DNA of 64,000 bases from Annulohypoxylon bovei var. microspora (Eukaryota; Ascomycota; Sordariomycetes; Xylariales; Hypoxylaceae): assembly GCA_022836615.1 (NCBI GenBank), contig MU405232.1:186001-250000 (forward strand), read 5' to 3'. Shown here one piece after another: positions 11,208 to 21,937 of this stretch. The notes beneath the pieces are model-generated. The model was not told the origin of the DNA and ran no database searches. It saw only the letters and a program-made list of their open reading frames with translations. Position 1 is the first letter of the stretch. Each line of letters starts with the position of its first letter. Position numbers and translations under genes: made by a program.

Positions 11208-11661
11208 ACGAGCCGTATGTAGTAGGTGGCGCACTTCACCCCCGCGGGGAGGCCTGCAGTATGTGAGGCGTTCAGGCATGTGTATATCAATTCAATACAT
11301 TTGCCCAATGATTCACGGGACGAGAGCTTTTCACGCTTCTCACTCCAGTAAGTCTGATAACATATTTCCCAACTAGAATTGTGTTTATTAACTTGTTGTC
11401 AGCTGATGATAGATACCCAGAGAAGCTCGATTAATAAATTTGGCCTATAAACCCCCCCATAATGAAGTAATCCGATACCCGATTAACTCCGCCTCGTACG
11501 CCTGAGAATATTGTGTTGGAATGACCTAGACCAGCCTAGTTAATAAGTAACAGATATATAACGAAGATTAAAGATATCAGAAAGCTGTTTACACGACAAA
11601 AGAAAAAAAAGTACACTCCCCATCTCCTAGGGGTGATTGATACAATGGCATCCCATCATGC
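11208..11661. other. Convergent intergenic region
   Basis: 3' flanks of the ICln gene (+) and the 1021-aa membrane protein gene (-). AT-rich from about 11380 to 11620; nothing else seen. Confidence 0.5.
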
Positions 11662-14600
11662 CTAATCCTTCAGGAAACCCTCGCGATCGTACAGGCTCTC
11701 AACACTCGCTCGCTTGATTGCCGTCTCTTCGCTCTTCAACTTCGCGGCTTGAGTTCGGAGCCGTTGGGTGTACCTTTTAGGGCTGGCCCTCTCGTTACTA
11801 TTACCGCTCTTCATCGCGTCCACGCCCTGCAGCACCACGGTGCCTCTGCGCGCCCTCGACACGCTCACGCGGCGCGTGGAACTGGCCCGCGCGCCAGCCC
11901 TCTCGACAAGCTCGGCCCCGTTCATGCTGCCGCTGCTGCTCTTCAGCGCGCCGCCCAGCGCGAGGTAGTTCTTGCCGCCTTCACTCTGGCGGCCGGGGCT
12001 GAACCCCCCGCCCCGCATCAGCGGCACCGTGGCGCTGGCCGTGCTCTGGTCGCTCATCACGCTGACCTGGCTGTTCATGCGCCGCAGCTCCGTGATCGTG
12101 GTCGACATCCGCACGCTCTTGCCGCGCTTCACCGTCACCGAACGCAGCGGCGGCACCCGGTCCCCGTCTTGCGAGTACAGCGACCCGTCCGACGGCATGC
12201 TGCGGCGCGGCCGTAGAGGCGATCCGGGGGGTGGCATCGCGAGCTGGGGCGAGAGCTGGGGCGAGGGCTGTGGTCGGATCTTCTCGAGCGCGGCCTCGTC
12301 GCATGGCGAGTAGTTGGGCATCCGGAACCCGACCCGCGATTCCCGCCCCGACGTCGAGATCTGGCTGGCGAATTGCGAGGGCGAGCCCGAGCACCGCGGG
12401 GTCCGGTCCCCGGCGCCTTCGGCCTGGGACTCCCCGTGCGTGTACGTGTAGCTGTCATATACAGATGATAGCCCGGCTTCGGAGGTAGCTGGGCTGGGCG
12501 CGCGCTTGGGGTTGCTGGGAGAGTTGAGGATAGTCCGGGGCGAGGGCATCGCCATTCTGCGGGAAGGTGACGGCGTGGGGGTCTTGTCGAACTGGCTCTC
12601 CTGCGATGCGTTCCTGCTGCCCGGGGTGTGTTTTGGGTCCGATTTTCTCCTTGGGAAGTCTACGGGTAACGGGGAGAATACTTTTGACAGGCGAGCTGCA
12701 TTCCGCGGCGTCGCCTCGGCGGTGAATGGGTCGTCCTTCTCGCTCGAGGCGTGCACCATGAACGACGATCGGCTCTTGGACAGGTCTACGGATTTTCCGT
12801 TCTGTCGCGAGGCGGGTCGCGATGCCGGCGTGTTGTTGGGTACGACGCTGCCTCCGAGGGTTCCTCGACGGATTCGTAGGGGCGGCGGTATGTCGTCGTC
12901 GTCGAATTTGCGCGTGGGGCTTTTTGCCGTTTCTGATACTCCAGAGTTTCGGTTCATCTTGAGCATGCCGAATGCGGAGAGAACCTTCTCCGGGGTGCGT
13001 CGAGGTGTGTATGCTGGGCTGCTGCCGAAGTTCAGGTCCCCGGCAGGCGGGCTGCGGATCGACGCCTCTTCCATGCTGTAGAGCGTAGATAGGGCGGACG
13101 ACATGGTGCTCCCGTTGGAAAACGGACGCGATTGTTGCTTTTGTCCTTGCGGGCTGGGGGAGGGTTCTGTTGACCTGGTGACGCGGCTTGGACTAGAGAG
13201 GGCGGTTCGTACTTCGCTGAGAGATTCCCGCTTGGGAGCGACGAGGCTGTCCGGCTCGGATATCATTGATTGTTGGGATATTCGCGGATTGTGGGATGGT
13301 TGCCGTGAGTGTCTCGGCGTCTGTATTTGCCGTTGGGGGGATTGGGCAGTGGGGGTGCAGCCTTCTAATTCCGCGTATGACATGGTCGCTGGCGCACTCT
13401 TGTGGCTCTTGACGGGGCTAATGTCGCCCCTATCCGTGGGGTCGTAAGTATATTCCATCGGTCTTCCGTCATAGTAATAATATTGACCTGGTTCGTTCGC
13501 AACCCTTCTACCAGAATTCGGCGTGTATGGCGTGTATGGTGTATATGGTGACATCAACGTCTGCCGTCTCGCGCTCCTATGTCCGTCCTGGAGTCTGTCG
13601 GCAGTCATTTGCAGGATCTGCGTCAGCTCTGTGTCCGTGGCGCTGTGCTTTAATATTGCCGGTCTCCCTCCCTGCCCCGGCCCCTGTCCCTGTCCCTGCG
13701 GGGTGTTGATAGGGGCAGGCAAACGTGATGTACCAGCTAATTGTTGCGCGGCTTGGAACGAAACCTTGTTTCTATACCGTGGGTTATGGACGATATCCGG
13801 TGGCGACTGAGCCGGGTTGCTAGAGCCGGAACCGGGACTGGTCAGGCTGCTAGGGCCGTATGATCGCTGGGGACTAGGGTACATCTGTTGCTGCTGCTGC
13901 TGCTGTCGGTTCGGACTCGGCGTCGTTGTATAAGAGAAACGTGCCCCTTGCTGGGAACTCCTCATGCTCTGCTCAGCGGGACTCTCAACAGGCGTCTCGT
14001 ACTGCTGTCCTACCATCGGCGCCCCCGGAGGCGTCTCGGTACTAGGCAGCGTGGGGCTGATCTCGCCCATCCCGCTCCTCGTCGAGAGCCGGCTTAGGGA
14101 ACGGCTGAGCCCGCCGTCGAACCAGCTCATCATGCGCCTGTGCTTCTGCTTCGTGCGCTGGGGCGACGTGATCGTCGGCCCGTGCAGCGCGTCCTCGTCG
14201 ATCCACGACGTCTTGCGCCGGTGCTGGTACACGCCGTACCCGCGCTGCTTCTCCGGGTCGCGCGACTTGCCCACCAGGATCTGGCTCTGGCTCATGCTCA
14301 CGTTCGACGTGTCGACGCTGCCGCGCCGGCTGCCGCTCTTGCTCTCGTCGCCCATCGACACGCTGCCCTGGCGCGTCTGCATGGGCGAGATCGCGTCGTC
14401 CAGGCTCGAGCGGTTGCTCTGCTCGGCGGGCGGGACGTCCTCGCCGTCGTGGTTGTCCTTGTCGAACAGGTGCGACCGGCCGATGATGCTCCTCTTGCGC
14501 AGCCGCTTGGGCCCCGGCACCTCGACGATCCCGGACTCCACGGTGTTGCCGAAGGCCGAATTGGACGTGCGGCGCCGCGTCGTCCGCCGCGAGAGCTTCA

Positions 14601-14727
14601 GCAGCAGGCCTGCGATCGCGAAGAACAGCAGCGCCGCGCCGCCGATGGCGATCCCGGCTATGGCGCCCGTCGAGAGCATGGTGGAGGAGGGGGAGACTGC
14701 GTTTTGTCTCCTGGTGACGTTGGACAT
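11662..14727 (-). CDS. Single-pass membrane protein with long disordered Ser/Pro-rich tail
   Basis: 1021-aa single-exon protein. Residues ~20-44 (TGAIAGIAIGGAALLFFAIA and following) form one transmembrane helix, immediately followed by a basic stop-transfer stretch (KLSRRTTRRR). A short polar N-terminus with no separate signal peptide suggests an outside-N, inside-C topology. The ~975-residue cytosolic tail is low-complexity, with many RRxS-type sites (RRGSVD, RRKTSW, RRMMSW) that could be phosphorylated by basophilic kinases, a short Gln run near residue 275 (CAG/CTG repeat at 13888-13905) and a basic C-terminus. This plan resembles fungal Mid2/SKG6-type plasma membrane or cell-periphery proteins, but no domain is strong enough to name. 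Both ends of the gene (about 11.8-12.5 and 14.0-14.7 kb) are much more GC-rich than the middle. Confidence 0.82.
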   Translation of the reverse strand: MSNVTRRQNAVSPSSTMLSTGAIAGIAIGGAALLFFAIAGLLLKLSRRTTRRRTSNSAFGNTVESGIVEVPGPKRLRKRSIIGRSHLFDKDNHDGEDVPPAEQSNRSSLDDAISPMQTRQGSVSMGDESKSGSRRGSVDTSNVSMSQSQILVGKSRDPEKQRGYGVYQHRRKTSWIDEDALHGPTITSPQRTKQKHRRMMSWFDGGLSRSLSRLSTRSGMGEISPTLPSTETPPGAPMVGQQYETPVESPAEQSMRSSQQGARFSYTTTPSPNRQQQQQQQMYPSPQRSYGPSSLTSPGSGSSNPAQSPPDIVHNPRYRNKVSFQAAQQLAGTSRLPAPINTPQGQGQGPGQGGRPAILKHSATDTELTQILQMTADRLQDGHRSARRQTLMSPYTPYTPYTPNSGRRVANEPGQYYYYDGRPMEYTYDPTDRGDISPVKSHKSAPATMSYAELEGCTPTAQSPQRQIQTPRHSRQPSHNPRISQQSMISEPDSLVAPKRESLSEVRTALSSPSRVTRSTEPSPSPQGQKQQSRPFSNGSTMSSALSTLYSMEEASIRSPPAGDLNFGSSPAYTPRRTPEKVLSAFGMLKMNRNSGVSETAKSPTRKFDDDDIPPPLRIRRGTLGGSVVPNNTPASRPASRQNGKSVDLSKSRSSFMVHASSEKDDPFTAEATPRNAARLSKVFSPLPVDFPRRKSDPKHTPGSRNASQESQFDKTPTPSPSRRMAMPSPRTILNSPSNPKRAPSPATSEAGLSSVYDSYTYTHGESQAEGAGDRTPRCSGSPSQFASQISTSGRESRVGFRMPNYSPCDEAALEKIRPQPSPQLSPQLAMPPPGSPLRPRRSMPSDGSLYSQDGDRVPPLRSVTVKRGKSVRMSTTITELRRMNSQVSVMSDQSTASATVPLMRGGGFSPGRQSEGGKNYLALGGALKSSSGSMNGAELVERAGARASSTRRVSVSRARRGTVVLQGVDAMKSGNSNERASPKRYTQRLRTQAAKLKSEETAIKRASVESLYDREGFLKD

Positions 14728-16016
14728 TGTGTCTTGTGTGTATTCCGCGGCTGTATGATGATGTTTGTATAATCCTAGGTTCCGTCTTCTTGGCTACCTT
14801 GTTCTCGCTCAGGGCAGAACGTATCCGGATCTATCTCGATATCGATGGCCACCTAACTAGCTATTTAGTGAGTGAGTCGTAGAACAGCCTTGAAGCTATA
14901 CGCATCCGAGTGAGCAAAAACCTCGTGAGCTTTCACATCACAGAAATCTTTACCGGGTAGATAGAATGATATGCGTAAGTAGGTAGGTAGCAAGAGACAG
15001 GAGAAAAGAAGCACGAAGTCGATAGATGAGGATACTCGCGAAACAAAACACAACCCGGCCGTAAACACTAGCGACGGTCTCGGAATGCGTCATCCGAGGC
15101 TTCAAATCTCTCGTTGGAATGCGTTGCTATCTCGGTGTGCGTGCTGCGTGTGCTTAGGCGACAGCTCGCATTCCAGCCTGCATCATTGCCATCCCAGGCT
15201 TCCGAGACAAAAAATGCGGAGGGAAAGTGCATGGTATCCTACTTTTGTACCGACCGAGGTAAGCAAGATGATTAAGATTACGATAGTTTACATATGCTCT
15301 GCTACGAGGCGCTGGGTATCGAACCTATTATACAATAGTTATTACACGAGAGTGGCATGAAACTATCGTGCCACGAAGAGGAAAAATCAATCTTAATAAG
15401 GCGAACTATCATCACTACCTAACTAACGGAAGGTAGAGTGGTGTAGAAAGAGAAGCTATCCACAGATGAACAAACTCGCACGTAAAGACGAAGCAATAGT
15501 AGATTGGTGGCGTTGTCACTAGGCGAAAAGACGAAACTCAGACGGATCACGGAGACGAAAGACTGTTTGGTTCATGTCATTGAATTTTTCGAGATTGCTT
15601 TGATGCTTGTAACCTCGAGACCCAGGGAAATTCGAAAGATCTCTTGCCGGAAGAGATACACGCCCAAAATCGAATCACCACCTAGGCCATGCTTGTACGT
15701 TTCAATTCAGCAAACAGACTCGCCACCCTATTGTTCGTTAAAACGCCTAGATATGAATCTCCTATGCAATATCATTGCCAGCCGAGACGGCTTTGCATTG
15801 CATGAAGTGATGTATGCAATCATTTCTGCATTGATGTCTTGTAATCCATCGCGTATGTCCCTGCCCCTCCGGAGAGGAGCCCCCCAATGTACTGAAAAGG
15901 TTTCTGGGTGAAATAGAATCAGACCCTGAAACATGATGCAAAATTTATCGCCAATTCCCATTGACGAGAAAATATTTCCACCGAAACGAATAGAAGTGAG
16001 TGACTTGGTTGATCAC
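14728..16016. other. Intergenic
   Basis: Upstream of the membrane protein gene (-) and downstream of the DUF1996 gene (-). It includes a small perfect hairpin (GTGGCA...TGCCAC near 15350-15375) and a TAGGTAGGTAG word near 14985. No convincing gene. Confidence 0.5.
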
Positions 16017-17940
16017 TTATGATCGTCGAGCATGATGCTGGTGTCGCCACAAGTGTCTTTCACGCACATTTCGCGCCGAGATTGCCGGTCCAGTCGCTAC
16101 CGTCACAGTGGTAACGGAGTCCTCGGTTATGTACACGACAGGCTCCATCCAAACAATCTCCTCCACTACGCCACCGTTCGTGACCGTCTGGGTGCTAACA
16201 ACTTCGTACGATACGCCAGGCTGAGAGGTGACTGCCGAAGCCGAAGTTGTCGTTGGGACGGGAGGTGCGGAGCTCGAAGCAACACTCGAAGACGATGTCT
16301 GGACCGGTGTAGCAAGGACGTTGAAATCCGCAGATGAAGTCGAGGTTGCTGCCGACTCAATGAAGGCTCCACCCGTGGGTAGGCTAAGTGTGCTGGACGT
16401 GCTTGCACTAGATGAGGTGATTGGCGCAATGCTAGAGGATGTCGTTGCGGAGCTACCACCGAAGACACCACCGAGCCAGCTGGTAGCAGCAGAAATCACA
16501 GAGTCGATACCGTTACCGGTGCCAGGAGTGGCAGACTGGGGACCAGACTGGATCGGGACGTTACCTGGGAGGCTCTTCAGGTTGGGTGCCTTGCCGTTCT
16601 CCTGAGCTAACGCTACCGGTACGTCGAACTCACAAGCATTTTGCTGATCCTCGCTCTGTAGGGGAGTTGGGTCGACAAAGAGTGGGCAGTCTCGGATATT
16701 GCCGGAGTCGTTCGTGCAGGTGTTAATAGCGTCCTGCAGGAACTCGGGATCCCAACCAGCCATAAAATCACCATGATATCCAAACCCTTTCATCTTTGTT
16801 AGTCATATTATGGGGGTATTGAAGTATCATGAGCTTACCTGTTGGATCGCCGTTGGAAATGACGAACTGTCCCTCTCGTCCCTGGAAGTCTGCCTGGTTG
16901 GTGTTCCAGATGGTTTCGTAGAACAGGGTAACCAAGCGCTGTGGGTGAGTGTCAGGGCAATCACCATTACCAACCAAGCTAGGAAATGCCACATGGCTCT
17001 TGTGATCCGTCGCGCTGACCTGACCGTTCCAGCATGAAGGAAACATCAGTTCAATGCGGACACCATCAGGGCAGTTGGCATCGAGGAAAGCCTTGTCAGG
17101 AAGATAGTGGCGGTACAATGAGGCCTCGGGCGCCTTCTGATAGTTTAAGCAGTTAAACCCGATCGCTCGCTGCGCCAAGTCGTCCTGGCCAGTTTGCTTT
17201 AGAGCAGCCCAGTTAGACTGGGGAGGGTCAGGTGATTTCGGATCACCGACAGTGTACTCTCGGCGATAGTTACTGCCAGAAATCATCTGGAATCCAGCTG
17301 GGAAGGCTGTGACGTTGTCTCCACGCAAAAGGTAGTAGCTGTTATTGATATTAGTGTCCATATATAAATTATTGCCCGTCACCAATAAACAAAAAAGACA
17401 GTGATTGGTGTGGATATGATTTAGAAGAGGGCATGGGGATTTAGGTTTTGTAGAAGTTTTATATAGGAATTAGAAGAATGACGAGCAAACATTTCACTTA
17501 CGCAAGCATGCCTCCAACCTGGTTGACAAGCTCAAACTCCTGCGTTGAACTGTCCTGGAAGTAAAGCGCAGGAGTCCAATACGCTGACTTATCTTGCGTG
17601 ACGGCACAAGAGGTACAGTTGGCGCCCATAAGGTCATCGAAAGTTGCGGCGAGGGAGAATCCTAAAACAAGGGTTAGTAAAAGATGTAAATATTGAGAAA
17701 TTATATATACTACTTTCATAGCATATCTATTACAAGGGAAAAAATATCTTCATGCAAAATCATAGAAAACTTACCAGAAGATCCATGGACAGTATGGATG
17801 TGAGGTGAGATCTCGCCTAGATCCATGATAGGGTCAATACGAGCTAGACCCGTGCGGCCTCGGCACTCCATGCGCCAGAAAGCTGACACATTGGTGACAG
17901 TGCCCAAGAGGGCGAGGGCAGTAAGAGTCTTGGATGCCAT
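16017..17940 (-). CDS. DUF1996 secreted protein with Ser/Thr-rich C-terminus
   Basis: 531-aa protein from exons 17775..17940, 17502..17661, 16839..17338 and 16017..16786; introns are 113, 163 and 52 nt, all GT..AG and frame-consistent. A signal peptide (about 20 residues, TLTALALLGTVTNVSA) is followed directly by FWRMECRGRTGLARIDPIMD, the characteristic DUF1996 start. HTVHGSSGF, ANCTSCAV, FNCLNYQ, CPDGVRIELMFPSCWNG and GYHGDFMAGW are further family hallmarks, with conserved cysteines and histidines. After ~residue 330 the chain becomes a Ser/Thr/Ala-rich, probably O-glycosylated tail. DUF1996 proteins are secreted or wall-associated in filamentous fungi and have no established enzymatic activity that I can cite with confidence. 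The tail ends in a basic, His-rich stretch rather than a clear GPI signal. Confidence 0.93.
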
Positions 17941-19256
17941 CTTAAGGTTTCTACCGTTGTTGTTGAGTTAGGAATCGGTTTACCTGACTGACAAAAAATT
18001 GTCGGCGATGTTCCAGAAGTGTGTCGTGGATACGGTTCACAAGGTTGGCGGGCCGTTGTTGTTTGTGTGATGTTTTTGGGGAGAAGGCGCCGTCTTTCGA
18101 AAGGTCCTTCTATTGAGATAGCGCAGCTTGGGAATAGGACGTGTCCAGGTCGCTTTCCTTAGCAAGTTACTTATTTGCTTGTTGACAAACACCAAGTGTC
18201 AATGATCAGGCGGAGTACAACTTCGGTAGTACGAGGTGAGTGATTGGTTCCAAACTTCACCGGTTCCTTTGTCGATAGCGGCAAACCGCTGCTGACCTTC
18301 GTCGCCCTTTGCTTAATTCTTCAAGTTGCACCCAACGTTACCAAGGCTGTCGCCAATCCCTTCCACCTCGACTCTCCTAATTCTGTCCTTTGTTCTTCCA
18401 ATCTACCCTTGCTATCCAGAGCAGTCACTACTACTTGAATACCTGCAGTCGACTTTGCGCGTCGTTGGCGGAGAGATGAGTTAAGTGGCGTGAGATGTAG
18501 ATGGATTCCACGATTCGATATCAAGTAGTGGCCACGAGCTTTTGAGGTTCGTTGTAAAATTCCTTGCCTATTACTGACCTCACCAAGACGGATGTCAAAC
18601 AGAGATTTATGTTTGCTTGCTCGTTCGGAATCGTAGCAAATGCGATCAACACAGGAAAAAATGAATGTGATACTGGCAATAATCTAGATGGAAGTCTAGA
18701 CTATTAGTCAATATGAGTAAAAGAGTGTGAGTCGACGATAAATCGTCAGTTGGTATGTATGAATGAGCGGAATGCTTCGGCGGTGATGTGTAAGGGTGAA
18801 GACCCAAAGGGAACGAAAGAAGAGACGAAAAGAAGTTACAATGAAGGGGGATATCGAGAAGTAGTAGCGCGTAGAAAGGGAAAAGATCGCGGGAGGGTAG
18901 GTGGGGACTAGTCGCATAAGGAGGTTGAGTATCGTGAGACAGTACGGGGTAGGGTAGGTACTATCCGGTACAAGGGTACATCACTGCCCTAACCAGCCTA
19001 GCGAGCGTCAGGAGGTCAACTTTGTCCTACGTGTACCCCACGATTACCGAAGTACTTCACTAAAAGGTCACTAAAAGAGTTCATTAGCGTATTTATTCAT
19101 GTACCTAAATATTTGATAAGGTTCTGAAAGCAATAGGTCACGATGCGTTGTGCTGTAATACCGTGTGATGTATTACGATCTTGTGGTTGTATGTGTTGTG
19201 TAAAACGTACAAACTGCCTGTTTCCAAACCCATGCCAAGTGTAGCCTTATATGGCA

Positions 19257-19288
19257 CAAGCCACACAAAGCCACACAAAGCCACAAAG
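19257..19288. repeat. Short tandem repeat, ~10-bp unit
   Basis: About three copies of AAGCCACACA, the last degenerate, in non-coding DNA. Confidence 0.8.
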
Positions 19289-20811
19289 CTCCCTTTGACC
19301 AGTAAATCCCTTTTACTGCCAACAGGTTCTGATTTCGATCGTGTAATCCCATCTGTATAATCACTCACACGTGCAGCTAGGGATTTAAATTGATCTTCCT
19401 ACATATCTACACTATCGATACATCATGTTCCTCAATATCTTCGAGCCGCCCAAGCCTAGCCTGATAACGGTTCTCGAGTTACGCAATGAAGGGGCTTACT
19501 ACAAAGCTTGGCAAGGTGACCGTCCGGCTTTCAGAGAAACCCCTGTCAGATCGTCATTCCTACCGAAAAAGATTAGGCAGTTTACTGAATTAAGTCAGAT
19601 CGCCTAGCCTATCAAAATTATATAATCAGGGGGTTTGTTTCCTCATTGGCCAGAGAATTCAGGAACGGTGAAGAACGACAGGGGAGACCCCGCAGGTACG
19701 ACGCCTAATTCTCCAATACCCAATCCACAGACAAGAACACTTTAAATGCCACCGCCGCAGACGCAGGTACAACATCCATCCATTTCCGGATTAAAATCAA
19801 ATCAACTTTAGCCATCAATCGGAGAACGGCGCAGCTGATGATGCACATCCTGTAGATAACACACCTCAATCACAACACAGAGTACCAACCGCTTCACGCA
19901 CTGCTCAAATGTTTGCTTTACTGTATAATAATCAGAGAGGACATAGTGTAGCAGAGTACATGTGTAAATAAGCCGTCTAACAAGTGATGTATCTAGTCCA
20001 TAATTGTGTTTTGTACACCGTCTTGTAATATATTTATCTTACAAGTTGACCGTACTATGCCATTTGTTGAAATAGAGGTAACTAATATATAAGTGGTAGT
20101 TATGTACTCTGCGCAAATGGTGATTGCAACGAATACCTATCGGTACTTACATGCAGTAGACTTAGTGTTTGAAGTGCCAAGTGGTAGGATTCGGTTGCTT
20201 CTCCGATACATAGCTTCATACATAGCTTCACTGCTTCAGTCATAGTAACCCCTGGAATACGCGAATACAGCCTGTTGACACTTATTAGACAGCCGAACGA
20301 GATGAGGGGCAGAAGTTAGGATGGAAAAATTCCAGGCCCATGAAACTGTTTCAGGGTCTTATGTATGTACTATGAAATATAAGATCAGCCAATTAGAATC
20401 GGTCGCTTAGCCTAACAATTGCTTTCTTGGGAATGTAAACGTGGTCTGCACATAAAATTCCCTAGGTCGGAGCCAAGAACCCAAGACGACTTTCAGACTT
20501 GAGAAATATCCTTAAATTTTAAGAGCCTCTTTAATACGTGTTCTATGGCTTTCGCAAACGCCACATAGTGCATAGTACATAGTACATGGTGCATAGTACT
20601 CCTTTAGGTACTCCAGCAAGAGTCGTGTTTGCAACACATGGTTGATAATTTCTTCAAGTGTGTTTTTGCCAATGTTGATTTATATTTAGTTAAACCAAAC
20701 TGTCATGTTTAACTCAATCAATTGTGTCCCAAACCCGAGGCACAAGACCTCCTGTCATATCGGTCAATTGGACCGTGATAGTGCTCCCGTCCGAGCGGTC
20801 CGCCTCGCACA

Positions 20812-20856
20812 TGTACCTTGTGTACCTTGTGTAACTTGTGTAACTTGCGTACCCAA
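20812..20856. repeat. Short tandem repeat, 10-bp unit
   Basis: About four copies of a CTTGTGTA(C/A)C-like unit in non-coding DNA, with single-base drift between copies. Confidence 0.8.
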
Positions 20857-21937
20857 GATTCGGACGGGAAGAAAAGAATGACGAAATGATCTACCGATGG
20901 GAAATTTTCATATGCGTAAGGCACGAGGTATCATTGGTTGCTTTTAGCAATTACTGGTTCAGCTCATCACAATTAAACTAAAACGTTACAGGGCATACCT
21001 TGGTTATTACTCAACCTTGGAAGTTTACCTAACCACCTATCATGATTGTAGTCTGTTGCAAGGACTGCGTAACTATTAATTCAATCCTTTCTTTCTCCCA
21101 ATTCTATCAGACAGGCATCTGTCAGCCGCGATAATATTCTCCGCCATCTGTATTCCTTAGACCACTCATCAAATGTTACCAGACAGTCTTTTCTAGTTTC
21201 TGTGGAAAGATGGGACCTACAAGTTATTGTCCTGTGTAATATCAATGCGTAACAATTGATCGTATAAAAAAGTCCAAGTTCGCTAACTACTACTTGCCTT
21301 ATTTCGCAGCAGCAAGGCTGCCTAGCAACTGCCCAGGTGTCCAGAGGCTAGTCATACTCTTGTGATGATCACTGCATTATAAAAGGAGGATCATCATCAC
21401 AGAGGTCCTAAATGTGTATATCACGCAGGTATGGATCAGCATAGCTAGCTGCATGGGACAAGAGAACGTAATGTCGAGAAACCGGTATTTAGTATCAAAG
21501 AAATAGACTTGCAGGGCCGTTAAAAATTATCAGTGAATAATTAATACACTAAAGCTCAATAAAGAGAATAAGATTATGATACTGTTCATGGAATATGTAC
21601 TGTAGATACGAAGTAGAGGCTACAAAAAGTGCAACTAGAAGTTTAGCGCATAGAACTTTGGAACGGCAATCTCATCCAATTGATTACCTAAGCGGGACTA
21701 AATCGAATTACATAATAAGCGATTTAAGCCACACCGTTATCCTGTAGCTCTAATACAAGCCACATTTTATTTGACCCATACCTAGAAGTGGATGCTAGTT
21801 AAACAAGTGACTTGGATCTGTTCAAATGCGACAGCGCATGGAAACAATTCCTAGACGAACATCAAGACCGGTGTAGGCACAAACTAATAATGTGGCATCC
21901 TTAATATGACGACATCCTCAATTCCTTTCGCACAACG

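Larger units (their letters stand above)
17941..21937. other. 4-kb gene-free region
   Basis: No open frame of protein character on either strand. Contents visible: the promoter of the DUF1996 gene near 17.95-18.2 kb, two short tandem repeats (described separately) and otherwise unremarkable AT-rich sequence. It could hold unannotated non-coding RNA or decayed transposon sequence, but nothing specific is recognisable. Confidence 0.5.

Noticed and set aside
10664..11308. 214-codon minus-strand frame over ICln
   Set aside because: A Ser/Pro-rich antisense of the acidic ICln tail; no independent evidence.
13964..14772. Plus-strand open frames of 210-264 codons opposite the membrane protein gene
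   Set aside because: The composition mirrors the GC-rich minus-strand gene and no domain is visible.
15290..15325. Possible tRNA T-loop (GGTTCGATACC on the minus strand)
   Set aside because: The flanking stems do not pair and no acceptor or anticodon arms could be built.
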